Positions 10,006-20,672 of a stretch of DNA of 64,000 nucleotides are shown piece after piece. The DNA is from Zizania palustris (Eukaryota > Streptophyta > Magnoliopsida > Poales > Poaceae). The stretch covers positions 26,121,931 to 26,185,930 of the forward strand of contig JAAALK010000286.1 in assembly GCA_019279435.1 (NCBI GenBank), written 5' to 3'. The notes beneath the pieces were generated by a model, which was not told the DNA's origin, did not search any database, and was given only the letters and a program-made list of their open reading frames with translations. The translations under genes and the position numbers were made by a program. The number at the start of each line of letters is the position of its first letter. The first letter of the stretch is position 1.

Positions 10006-10735
10006 GCACATGTGGGGGCCTAGACAAGGACGAGAGCAGCGTCAAGGTCAACGAGAGAGAGTTTCGAGGGATGATCGGTTCACTGCTATACATGACGGCG
10101 ACGAGGCCAGACATACAGTTTGCCGTGGGACTTTGCGCGTGTTTTCAGTCTTCTCCACGCGCGTCTCATCGGCAGGCTGTCAAGCGCATATTCAGGTATC
10201 TCACTTATGCGCCCGATCTCGGTCTTTACTATCCAGCATCATCATCTCTTGATTTATCTGGCTTTTCGGATGCCGACTTTGGTGGGTGCCGGTTGGATGG
10301 CAAGTCGACTTCCGGTACTTGCCAGTTTCTTGGTCTTCTCTTGTCTCTTGGTCTTCTCGAAAGAAATCTGGAGTTGCTCTTTCGACCACTGAGGCTGACT
10401 ATGTAGCTGCTGCTAGCTGTTGCTCACAGTTGGTTTGGATGATTTCCACTCTACGAGACTTTGGGTTGTTCTTTCCTACCAGAGTTCCGTTGTTTTGCGA
10501 CAGCACCAGTGCAATTAGTGTAGGGAAAAACCCTTGTCTCCATTCAAAAACCAAACATATTGATGTGCGCTTTCCCTTTCTGAGGGATCAATATGAGAAA
10601 TGTGTCATTGACCTTGTTCATGTTGATACCCATCATCAGTTGGCTGACATTTTCACCAAACCCCTAGATTAGTCTACTTTTGAGCGTTTACGAGGGGATT
10701 TGGGTGTTGTGTATCCTTTCTAGGATATTTTACTT
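10006..10735 (+). pseudogene. Sirevirus RT end and RNase H (element B), broken
   Basis: The frame begins inside the connection between RT and RNase H (FRGMIGSLLY, RPDIQFAV), cut on the left by element A. It continues through the copia RNase H block: SDADFGG, KSTSGTCQFLG, STTEADYVAAASCCSQ, FCDSTSAI, TKHIDVR and ADIFTKPLD. A one-base loss in a G run near 10340 shifts the frame between the STSGTC and SSRKK blocks. A TAG after KPLD (10670-10672) stands where relatives continue to a VYPF terminus, which is still readable up to a TAG at about 10721-10723. The fragment is non-functional. Confidence 0.9.
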
Positions 10736-12083
10736 CAGTTTTTCTTCTTTACTCTTTTCTTGAGTCTTTTTGTGTGTATTCATATCATACATATTCACAT
10801 ATCACACTTTTGAGCTGCTTCTGTTATATGATTGAACTGCTTTAGTTATTCTAGCTGGTACATGCTTTTGAATACTTGTCAATGATCATGCTTTGGTTCA
10901 GTTCACTTGATATGTGTGATATCTGTCATATGCGTGGCTTTTACGTTTTAAACATGAAAAATGATCACCATTGCTTCTGGTAACTAGCATGTGTAGGCTG
11001 AGTGCTTTTGCTATCTATTACATGCCTTGTAGCTCGTTCCTCACTTAGATGCAAATATGCAACTTGGACATCTATAAGCTTTAAACATGGAAAATGTGCT
11101 ATAAAAATGATGAAAAATCAGAAAAAAATGAAAACTTCCATGCCTTTTTATGCATAATCTGAAAAGATCGAGGTGGGTTTACTTTGTCGCATTGCATTGT
11201 TCTGGACTGCTTACTATAGCACCTTGGTATGAACTAGGACAATGTAGTGTATGCCAAGACCAATGTCTTAAGCTTCTGATGGTCCAGTTCTGGCCTAGGC
11301 TTGACTTGGTCGGTCAGCATAAGGTTTGACATGCAAATAACCCCTGGCACAAATGAAAAAGAAAAAAGAAAAAGCCTGAAAATTAAAAAGATAACAAGTT
11401 TGCTGAAGCACTTTGTTTTGGACAATGCTTATCTTGATAGATATCAGTTAGCTTCTGCATCTCATGCTTTATCTTGCTTGTCAACTGGAAAATGTGGTGA
11501 TGTTTTTGTTTGCAAAAATTGAAAAATGTGTGCTAATGACTTTCTTAAGATATCATCTGTTGCATTGATCATGCATTGTGTCTTAGACAGTATGTCTTTT
11601 GCTATACCTGTTAGATGTTGTAATTACAGTCAATCATATCTAAGAAGCATGTTTTCTACACTCCACCTGCATCCCAGTTGCATTCATTGCATATTTTGAG
11701 GGGGAGTTGCATTTCAGGGGGAGTCTGTGTCTCTTTAGAGTGCTTGATGAGTTCACTTGTCAACAAGGGGGAGAAATTTTGGGATAAGAGTTCAAGGGGG
11801 AGTTTTGGCTTTCTCTGGGATTTGTTTCAGAGAGAGTTTTTGTCCCGTTTATCCTTACTCTTTTGATATCCTCGTTGATGTTTCTGAGATCGCACTCATT
11901 TTGAGATTTTACTTTTGGTTAACCATAATGACCATTTCTTGCTTTTGTTCGGCTTTTGGTCATTAGGGTTAAACATTTACTTTATTTTCTTCTTCTTTGT
12001 TTTCTTGTGCTTTGTTTTCGTGTTTCCACATGTGTTCGCAGGTACTGAAGAGCTGAAGAAGTAGAGTGTTGACAATGCACTCA
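10736..12083 (+). other. Sirevirus 3' noncoding region with repeated GGGGGAG tracts (B)
   Basis: No supported gene. The segment is AT-rich. Parts of it (notably about 11240-11350, with CCTAGGCTTG and AATAACCCCTGGCA) are conserved in D (30730-30850) and on the - strand of F (52595-52720). GGGGGAG tracts occur near 11698, 11717, 11767, 11796 and 12088; several such tracts before the LTR are a known Sirevirus trait. Confidence 0.75.
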
Positions 12084-12157
12084 TCAAGGGGGAGATTGAG
12101 GAGCCATGCTGAAGAGTGTGGGCCTCATGGCTCTAGATGTGATGAGTCATTGTCAAC
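12068..12157 (+). other. Foldback enclosing polypurine tract and LTR start (B)
   Basis: The left arm at 12068-12086 and the right arm at 12140-12157 are perfectly complementary apart from one bulged C. The loop holds the AAGGGGGAGAT tract and the first bases of the LTR. The same fold exists in D and F, with compensatory base changes (see findings). Confidence 0.7.
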
Positions 12158-14275
12158 GGTAGTCAAAGAGGACTGTAAAGAGAGGAGATCTGCTGCGTCA
12201 TGGGCCGTGTGTGACTCAGGTACACGGGCAGCGAGCGACTGTCGGGCAGAGGGGCCGCGAAGTCGGGCTGGCATAATCCGGGTACATGGGATAGGAGCTG
12301 TAGAGGACCCACTGGGCTGTTGACCAGGATTGACTCAGGTACACGGGCGGTGAGTGATTGCTGGGCTAAGAGAGCTGTGGAATCGGGCCAGCCCAATCCG
12401 GGTACCTGGTGCATAGTCGGTGGAGGCTTTGTCAGTTTCGGCGCAAAACTGACGACCGCTGATCTTGTATCGGACTGTCCAGAAGAGAAGCCGTAGTCGC
12501 TACGAAAGCTAAGCTTCCGGATAAGTCATATGTAAATAGGAGTTTGCTATTTTGTCCTTAGGCCCACAGTCAGTCAGTCGAGTTTGTAAAAATATCCTAA
12601 GGGCAGTTTGGTCTTTTCTATTTATTTCAGCGTCTGTAAAAAACCCTAGGGGTATTTCTGCATTTTCCCATTTATTGGGCTGCCTATAAATAGGCCCCAA
12701 TCCCTAGGGTTAGGGTTAACTCACTTTAATCTAAAAATCAGAGTTCACTTTCCCCATGTTACTTTCCTGTTCAACTCCTGTTTTCTGCGCCGCCACTGTT
12801 CTTCACGGGTTCATCAAGTTTTGTTTCTTAGGCTGATAGAGAAATCTCCACATCAGGTTCTATTATTTCTCTCTCAGTCATTGAACGTCATGTTGTGAAT
12901 CTATTTCTTGGTTGCCTCATTTTGCGTGCCTAGTTCATTTGTGTGCGATAGCTGCTGTTTTTGCTACAGTGCGTTCCTGCCATCTGCTTTTTATTCATCG
13001 TGAGGAGTATTTTACTGTGTTTTTATTCTTCGCGTGATCTGCAAAAATCTCTTCCTGGATGCATGTATTATCTTGATCTGTGTTGCACGTAGTTTCACAA
13101 ATATCTTATTTTAATCTTTGTTGCCGTTGCTTCCTGGTAGGACGTGTGGAAGAGTCTATTTCTTGCTTTGAAAATTGCTCTATATTTTTTGGAGCTAGGG
13201 TCTCTAGGCTTTTTGCCTTTGTGCGTGTAGACTGCAGGAAATACTCAAGAGCTTTTCTTGCTTTCTGTAGTTAGCTGCTGTCCTGGTGCATGCATTTTTA
13301 ATCTAGAGGCTCTAGCTTCAACAACTAGCTGTGTAGGTGGTCGGTCTTGCTTCGTGCCTTGTACAGGTTCTGCACAGTAATTCAGCTAGGTGTAGCCTTG
13401 GCTTCTAGTTTTTGTGCCTAGCCCCTGCAGCAAGTCTATCACAGTTCTTCACGCGCGGATCAGTACTTGAGTGTCTTGCTTTTGAGAAATGCAGAGATCT
13501 CAACAACTCGTTCACATGGAAAAATGTGTACAGAATACTCTTTGTTGCTTCTCGTGAACACAACGAAGTCCTACACGAAGGTTCGTTGAATCGTGTAGAG
13601 GTTTTGGCTTAGAGCATCACTGCGAAGGTGTCAGTTCGGAGGTTCCTTTCTAGTTTCATGTGGTTCGGTCAGGTATTACTCAGTCCTCGTCTTCGACGGC
13701 GTTTCTTGTACCTGACTAACTTCGTTGTTCGAAGCATGGTAGTGGAGTACTTTGGCTGGGTTCGGAGTGCCTAGCGAAGGTTCTTGTGACGCCTCATTTT
13801 TTTGGGTAACATCGGACCTGTTAGCTTCGGCAGGTTTCGAAGTTTGCTCTTCGAAGTCTGAAGTAAGTTGTCAGCTGTTTCCGAAGCCTGCTTACTTCGA
13901 AAACTGCAGTGTGACTTCGAACGAATACCTCGAACTTTCTTCGACAGTCTTCGGATCAAAAGTAATTTTTGAACAGTGACTGTTTCTCCTCATTTTACGT
14001 TCACTAAAATTAAACCTATGTGATGATTTATTTGTGTGAGGATTGATCTGACCATGTTTTTAACTATTTTGTTAATCTGCCTATAAGCACTGTTTTGGTG
14101 TCCTTGTTTCTAGGTCACTAGTTGTTTGTAGGCTAGATTATTTTCTTGATTTAGATCTGCTAGATTCTACTGGTTGTTAGTCAAGGTGCATTGGGTATTG
14201 GGAAAGGCCATTGATTCGCAAGAATTTTCAAGGCGCCCATTCACCCCCCCTCTATTCGCTAGTTTCGGTCCTACA
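12097..14275 (+). repeat. 3' LTR of Sirevirus B (2179 bp)
   Basis: It starts TGAGGAGCC after the polypurine tract and ends CGGTCCTACA. The same start was confirmed independently by the target duplication of the related solo LTR at 20673-22688. It contains an imperfect direct repeat (about 12212-12291 and 12331-12409, each opening with GACTCAGGTACACGGGC), a TATA box, and a segment with many TTCGAA-type words (about 13740-13960). Confidence 0.9.
12685..12692 (+). promoter_or_regulatory. TATA box in Sirevirus LTR (B)
   Basis: TATAAATA in the context GCCTATAAATAGG. The same box is found in D's LTR (32099-32106) and on the - strand in the solo LTR (22119-22126) and both LTRs of F (50729-50736, 59690-59697), so it is the likely Pol II promoter of these elements. 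Confidence 0.75.
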
Positions 14276-15711
14276 GAAACTGCTTAGAGGTGCTAAGAAG
14301 AGGATAGATGAGCTTGAGAGTGAGCTTGCCACAACAAATGGCAAGATTGAGAGTCTGTCTTCTTCCCCTTGCTTGGGTGATAGTGGTGAGTGCTCTAACT
14401 GTGAGGTGTAGTTGTGTGACCTGACGACTCTTAAGTCCAGGTACACAGAGAGAGTAGATGAGAGAGACGCATAGGCCACTGAGCTTGAGAGCGCTCAGCA
14501 GGAGCAAAAAGATGCTCATGCCACTGTCGTCGCACCTTGTGTAGACTGTCCATCCCATTTAGCTAGTATAGCTGAGAGCCAAGAGTGATGAGCAGTTGAG
14601 CGAGTTAGCTGGAGTGAGAGCAGAGTTGGAGTAGACTAAGCTAGAGCTTGAGACCTTGTCAGTTCCACCCACTGTTTGTGAGAACTGTTTGTCCATTAGA
14701 ATGGAGTTGATCAAGCTAAAAGCTGAGAAGTCTGTCGAAGGTGATAAAGAGTGTGAGATCTACTTGTCTCAGGTGGAGGTGTTAGCTTATTTGAGAGAGG
14801 AGCTAGCTGATGTTCAGATGAGAACTTTTACCTCCGTCAGATCCTGAGTTGGATTAGTGCTAGAGAGCCACAGCTCGGCATGATGATCCAGCAGTTTAAG
14901 AGACATGATGGGTTTGGGGTAGGTTACACCTATACCAAGGCTGATTTTGAGAGCGCCATTAGCCGAGCAGTGGAGTGGAGTAAGATGACTCCCGAACAGA
15001 GATATCCCAAGACTCACTCCACTGAGTCCTTTAAGGATAGTCATCCCAAGGATGGTGTGATCCAAGAACAACCTAAAGCTCCACCTAAGAAGCAGATCTG
15101 GGTTCCTAAGCCTAAAACTCTTCACACTTCTTTTGATTCCTTACCTAGACCCTCTCACACCAAAGATGCTTCACCCAACACGACCAAGCCTAAGAATCCT
15201 AAGCCACAGCAACATCCCAAGAAGCCTACCTATCACTGTGAGTTATGTCAGAGAGACGGGCATCTTGAGGAGTTTTGCTTCAGAAGGAAGCGGGTTGAGC
15301 GAGCAGAGAGAGCTCGAGGTGGGCAGGAGCAGTTCTACCAGAAGGGTGGTAGACAGAGAGTCCCTCGACGTAGAGAGAGACTAGAGGCCAGCCCACGTCG
15401 TGTAGGTGGTGGTAGAGGATACAGTTGCCACAACCGTGCTCTGGAGGGTGGTTTTCATTCCGGCAGAGTTTCAGATCATTATGGATACGACTTTGGACCT
15501 TGGTGCCGTGATTTTAGGAAGAACAGAGGACCGCGCTTTGATCCGCGTTTTGGTCCAGACTCGTATGATTCTTTTTGCCTTCCTATATACGAGCAGATGG
15601 CTCGACACTGGTTTAACACCTTTGCCAAACCTGGCGTTGCACCGTTTGTTCCCACTCATGTTTATAGATCTCGACTTGGGAGCTGTGTATCCTTTTTAGG
15701 ATATTTTGAGT
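14276..15711 (+). pseudogene. Sirevirus gag (element D), frameshifted
   Basis: The first part (14276-14860) encodes coiled-coil-like gag sequence (KKRIDELESEL, CENCLSIRMELIKLKAEK) broken by stops and frameshifts. The second part is open from about 14880 and contains a Lys/Pro-rich linker and a CCHC zinc knuckle (CELCQRDGHLEEFC, about 15237-15278), then an Arg/Gly-rich tail typical of Sirevirus gag. After the tail the frame meets sequence matching the last codons of pol and its stop (VYPF, about 15684-15698), so protease, integrase, RT and RNase H are absent. Large coiled-coil gag proteins are a known Sirevirus feature. Confidence 0.8.
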
Positions 15712-15848
15712 CAGCTTTTCATTGGTATCAGTTTTACTTTCTTCCTTATTTTTTATTATTTGAGTCTTTTTGTGTGTGTTCATATCATGCATAATCATTA
15801 GTCACATTTTGAGCTTGCTTCTGCTATATGATTAAACTGCTTTACTTT
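14276..15848 (+). mobile_element. Element D, left part: Sirevirus gag remnant
   Basis: The segment begins inside gag coding sequence and ends in the Sirevirus 3' noncoding region, where element C inserted. The other half resumes at 30346. Joined across C, the flanks align base for base with element B (CTGCTTTA...CTAGCT), so the two parts belong to one element. Almost all of pol is missing (see findings). Its 5' LTR should lie left of the window, beyond B. Confidence 0.82.
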
Positions 15849-18800
15849 TGTAACACCCCTAATTTCCAAAACAATAAAAATATCAATAAATTCAATTTCT
15901 TGGAATTTATATTTCTGAAAATACTTTTAATACTCTTTTATACCCTTTTGAACTACAGCATAGAGTAGATGGCCAAATTAGGAGGTGAAACTTTTTGTAT
16001 ATGATCCTAAGACCAAGATATATTTTTGAGAGTTTTTATAAATTTTTACCAACCTTGGAAGTAGCCCTAAGATTTAAATCTTTTTTCTCTAATTATTTTT
16101 ATTCGGATATGCTTTAGAACAGTAATGGGCTCCCCTCCCTCCTTTCTCTCTCTCCCTGCCGGCCCAGCCCACTCCCACCCGCGCGCGCCTTCTGACCAAT
16201 GGAGCCCACCCGTCAGTGACCCCCTCTCCTCTCTCGCGCGCACCCGACACCCCGACCCCACCTGTCGGCGCCGATTTCCTCCCCTCGCGCGCGCACCCAA
16301 CAGCCCGGCCCCATCCGTCAGTCGCCACCCTCGCTCGCCCGCGCCCGCCGACCAGTGGCCCCCGCCTGTCAGCTTCATCCCCAACCTCGCGCCAGCCCCC
16401 CTAATCCCGCCGGCGAGAACTTCGCCTCGGATCCCCTCGCCGGCTCCCCGTTCCGTTAAACCGAGGCCGGCATTAACTCCCCCGAGGCCCACCGGTCAAT
16501 TAAGCGCGTTAAGGCGCCCGTTTAAGCCCCTGGATCGCCTTCACGCGCCTGGCCGCGCCTTCGCCGGTGAGTAAAGCCCTCCTCGGCTTTCCTTGCATGC
16601 GAGCCCCCTCCGGTGTCCTATCTAACCCCCCGGCCTACGCCGCGTTCGACCCCCACGCCCACTCGCTTCGAGAACGAACAGAACGCCTGCGATTCGCATT
16701 TTAGTGCTCCCCTCCTGCTTCGTCTCCGGCTGCCGTTCGCCCTCGCCTCGGACCACCTCCGTCCGCGCCCTCGCCACCGTCATGACCACAAGGACGACCT
16801 CGACCTCGGCCACCCCTCCGCCGACGTCGAACCCCACCGGAACACCATCGCCGACGAGGAGCCCGAAGTACTTCGTCGTCTACCCTCGCCGCCGACCACT
16901 TCCCGTCGACCCCTCGCCTCGCCTAAGGTACCGTCGCGACCGCCGTCGTGCCCTCTTTCCATTTCTAGGCTTAGCTAGGGCCGTCGTCGCTCGCCGTGGC
17001 CGCTGGCCCGCTCGCCGTCGTCGGAGAAGACGACCGGCACGGGTCGAGTACCTGTGCCGTGTCGGATCTGATCCCGACCGTGCAATCGCGATCGAACGAC
17101 GCATGTGAGCCCATGTACGCGATCTAATCCGCACCGTCGGATCTGGTCAAAGCGTTACGTTTTAATCTCGCGCGTCCATTTCCATTTAAAACCCGCGTTC
17201 GATCTAGTGCGTCCACGTAGCACCCTTTCGCACGTTTTAATCCTAGCCGTCCGTTGTCACTTAAAGCGCCCCGCCTCGCCCTCGCGCGTCGGATCTGGAT
17301 CCGACGGTCCAGATCGACCCGGCGCACGCGCACAGTGCGCGGGTTCACCGTGGCCCTGGCTCACCGTGGACCCGAGGGATTTAAAATTTGAAAATAAATT
17401 CCAGAAAAGGTTTAAAACTTGTAAAATTCATATCTGGCGCATTTGAACTCTAAAAATTGCCATTCCAATTTCAGAAAATTCATAATATTATTCTCTACTT
17501 GTTTATACAATAAAAACAGTAGGTTTATATCTGACATTTCATGTTTATTTAAATGAACATTTAAATACCCTTAGGTTAAAAATGTAAATTTAATTATTTA
17601 AATCCCAGTAAAGTTTGTATTTATTTATTTCCTGTTGACATGAACAAACCACTAAGTTCTCTATGAAACTTTCATTTTAAAATTATTAGAGAACTTAAAA
17701 ATAAGAATAACCCCTTTTAAAACACTCTTTCAAAGGATAACACTTTATTTTAATCTCTCTTAAAATCATTTATAAACTGAATTTCAGAACCCTAACAACT
17801 TGATTTATTTTTATTCAAACCAACTTAACCCTATGTGATTATTATGTGATGTTATATTGTTTGGTTGAATGTTATATTCATTTTATTTTACTTTATTATA
17901 TTAAAAAGACTACGACGTCGCCGAGGAGCCAGAGTACTTCTCCGAAGTCCCTCCCTCTCCCTTTGCTGAACAAGGCAAGTCACCAAACCAATCTTTTGAG
18001 CATATTGAACCCATGCTTGATTAAACTATCGCTAAAACCCATAGGTTATACATGCATTAGTCAAATGAACCCTTACATTATATTTATTTAGGATCCCCCA
18101 ACCTTGATGTGCAACCCAAGCCATGCTATCTCGCCTAAACCTCCTTGTCACCATATGATCAATGATATTAGCTAGTGTCCAATGTATTGACACGATCGCT
18201 ATAGGATAAAAATGAGTCGTAGTAAAATGGTTATATTATATGATCCCCGTTACTTCTTATCCTTGGATTTCTGTTGGTGATGAGTTATGGTTGTGAGTGT
18301 ATGCATGGTGGGTTCCGGGTGCAAGCTAGGGCATTGGTCGGTAGCACCCGGGGCACTATAAGGACCGGTCTGAGGGATCCATTGCAATACACTTACGTAC
18401 TAACCACAGGTCTAGTGGGTAAGTCCTAACTAAGGTATGGGTTGTTCCAAACTGAGGCCACCATTTGGAGATGGGTCAAGTTGCACCTGTGGGTGACTTG
18501 TACCAATGTGGCGTAAAAGGGGGTGCGACGTTAGCCGGGATGCGGCCCGGCGCGCCGACGAAACCTAGAGCGGGTGGTTATCGCTTGGAACATCTCATAT
18601 CGAGGTTTTGGCATGAGTTCCCGTGGTATGGGTCATCTCGTTTGGGATGAGTGCGTGCCTTGTGGGTACAGTAGTACATCTCTGATCAGAGTCTTAAATC
18701 TTTTCGAAAAGCCGAGCCCACGGTCAAGGGCGGGTTGCGTGACATCCCCCAGTTAGTTTACATTGAATATGTATGTGCATGATGGATTGACATGTAAGGA

Positions 18801-19278
18801 CTGTTGAGCGAGGTGGGGCTGGCTGTACCCCTCGAGTTAGTTGATGTTGATGATATACATGTTTACTTTCTGCATGATTAAAATATGATTACATTAAATG
18901 CAATAACTGGAACTGTACTTTTCCGCAATGATTAGCCATTACCCTTCCTTGTTTATTATCCTGCATTATTACTTGCATTTGCGGTGGCTTGTTGAGTACT
19001 TTTTGTACTCATACCCGTTGGACCCCACAGAGGATGCCTACTATGAGGACGGTCTGGAGTAGCGACCCAGTCGAGAAGAAAAATCCTGAAGAAGATGTTC
19101 GTCATGCCGTTTTCTAATTATTTTCATTTATTGTTTTTATTAAAACTTTGATGTAATAAATATGGTCTGCGTACCATGGATGTTGTCGTATGTACGTTGT
19201 CGCATGATGAACCTCTTGTATTATTGTTTTTCTTCTGAAATTCAATAATGTCTCGATTTGATAAATCGGGGCGCTACA
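15849..19278 (+). repeat. 5' LTR of element C (3430 bp)
   Basis: TGTAACACCCC...CGCTACA, directly followed by AGA and the primer site. It has the same architecture as A's LTR: a GC-rich block about 16130-17100, exon-like segment about 17908-17974, hairpin 18993-19011. Confidence 0.96.
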
Positions 19279-19281
19279 AGA

Positions 19282-19294
19282 TGGTATCAGAGCC
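19282..19294 (+). other. Primer-binding site, tRNA-Met type (element C)
   Basis: TGGTATCAGAGCC, three bases after the 5' LTR, identical to the site in A. Confidence 0.93.
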
Positions 19295-19416
19295 GACTTG
19301 ACTGTAGGAAGCCAAACAGACCCGCCTAGCCATTAGCCATAGGAAATTATTTCTCGAAAATCTACTTTATAAACTTTGTTCCTCTCCTCACTTTTATTCA
19401 ACTTGCTGTTTTGTAG

Positions 19417-20196
19417 ATGCCTGTCTACCAAGTCCACAACTACTGCCGCCACTACGAGGGCTTCGTCCGGGAGCTCCGTATGATGCTCACCTTCCTCGGG
19501 TTCCTCTTCGAACCCGAATTCCAAGGAGTGTATCCCGACGAGTTCGCCCGGCCTTGCGACGTCTCCCTCACCGTCCACGGCTCCGGGGAACACCTGCCGC
19601 CCTACACCACAGCACTTGGAGGCCCGACTTTCGACGTCGCGTGCCAACGAGTCGCCCTCCAGGCCCTCATGGAGCTGAGGATGATCTACGACGATCGTCT
19701 TCAGAACTCGTCCTTCCGGCTCGTGCCGAAGCATACTCCCGGAGCCCACCGTAGCATCTACCTCGGAGTTCACTCCGTGCGTGATCCGGTCATGGCCCGA
19801 CAGTCGCGTCTTCTACAGGCCATGGACGATCTCCACACCGAGGCGGTGGTCGATGCCGACGAGCACCATGAGGCGGTTGAGTTCCTCCGTGAAGAAACGA
19901 AGAACTTGATCCAACAGAACGGCGAACTGCAGCGCAAGATCATGCAGCTGCAGAAGGATATTGCGGAGATGGTTCCTCTTCTTCCCAAGAAGAAGAAGCC
20001 CATCCGTGAGCCCCTCCCTTGCCCCAAGAGGATCCCGCCACGACCCTCCCCCGCCAGACCCTCCACCAGCGCCCCTGCACCGCGCCCCGGCCTTGTCTCC
20101 GACTCCATCATCGAGAACTTTCTCGAACCCACCATCCCTCTGGAGCCGCGTACTCGTGGTTCCGAGAGCACGGAGACCGCCTCCAGTGGCGAGTAG
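19417..20196 (+). CDS. ORF0 of Tekay element C, intact
   Basis: A 259-residue frame without stops, colinear with A's ORF0: the same globular N-terminal part (GFVRELRMMLTFLGF), the same coiled coil (about 129-186), a basic patch (KKKKP) and a Pro/Ser tail. It differs from A by scattered substitutions and one residue in length. The ATG again follows a T-rich TTTTGTAG. It is open although the adjacent gag-pol carries several stops. Translation in the plant is not shown by sequence. Confidence 0.82.
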   Translation: MPVYQVHNYCRHYEGFVRELRMMLTFLGFLFEPEFQGVYPDEFARPCDVSLTVHGSGEHLPPYTTALGGPTFDVACQRVALQALMELRMIYDDRLQNSSFRLVPKHTPGAHRSIYLGVHSVRDPVMARQSRLLQAMDDLHTEAVVDADEHHEAVEFLREETKNLIQQNGELQRKIMQLQKDIAEMVPLLPKKKKPIREPLPCPKRIPPRPSPARPSTSAPAPRPGLVSDSIIENFLEPTIPLEPRTRGSESTETASSGE

Positions 20197-20397
20197 GCGT
20201 TAGAGGCCGCTATTTTTAAGATAATACGGAATTTTGTATGTGGTGCTATCCGCAACAAGTGTGTTGTGGGTAGAATAAAAACTTGATTGTAATGAACAAT
20301 TTCTACCACTCCATTTATGTGCTTGAATCTTATATGATATGTTTGGTTGTATTATTGTTTCGTCATCTTTTGCCTTATCACTATGTATATTCAGAAG

Positions 20398-20672
20398 ATG
20401 GCCGACCACCAGAACACCGGTTCCAACAACGGAGCACGAGGAAGCCGTGATGCGCCCGAGGGTGTTGTGCCCAACTAGGGTGCAACGGGCCCGCGTCAGT
20501 CTGGGTCGCCTTCCGCCAACCACCCCACCTTGGCAGAAATGATGGCGAATCAGAACCAACTGATCACCACCCTCCTCACCCAAATGCAGAACCAACAGGC
20601 TCAGTTGGACCGTCTGCAGAACGGGGAACCTGCCCCTCGCGCACCAGCACCCGCGCCCGCTCCGCAGCTCTC
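20398..20672 (+). pseudogene. gag start of element C, stopped and interrupted
   Basis: It begins ATGGCCGACCACCAGAAC like A. An in-frame TAG at codon 27 (20476-20478) stands where A has TGG. The frame then runs into the solo LTR inserted at 20673. It resumes after the insertion at 22689. Confidence 0.93.
20668..20672. other. Target-site duplication, left copy (CTCTC)
   Basis: CTCTC directly before the solo LTR; the matching CTCTC is at 22689-22693. Removing the LTR and one copy restores continuous gag sequence colinear with A. Confidence 0.92.

Larger units (their letters stand above)
10006..14275 (+). mobile_element. Element B: Ty1/copia Sirevirus, 3' part (RNase H to 3' LTR)
   Basis: Visible parts are the end of the RT/RNase H frame, a 1.4-kb noncoding segment with several GGGGGAG tracts, a final polypurine tract and a 2179-bp LTR (12097-14275) ending ...TTCGGTCCTACA. 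Its left part lies beyond element A, outside the window. Directly right of the LTR is Sirevirus gag coding sequence with no primer site, so B most likely inserted into the gag of element D. The expected 3' duplication is GAAAC at 14276-14280. Confidence 0.88.

Noticed and set aside
12097..14275. Reading B and D as one tandem LTR-internal-LTR-internal-LTR element sharing the LTR 12097-14275
   Set aside because: The sequence right of this LTR starts in mid-gag without primer site or leader, and D's own LTR at 31576-33164 is of a different subfamily. Insertion of B into D's gag is simpler.
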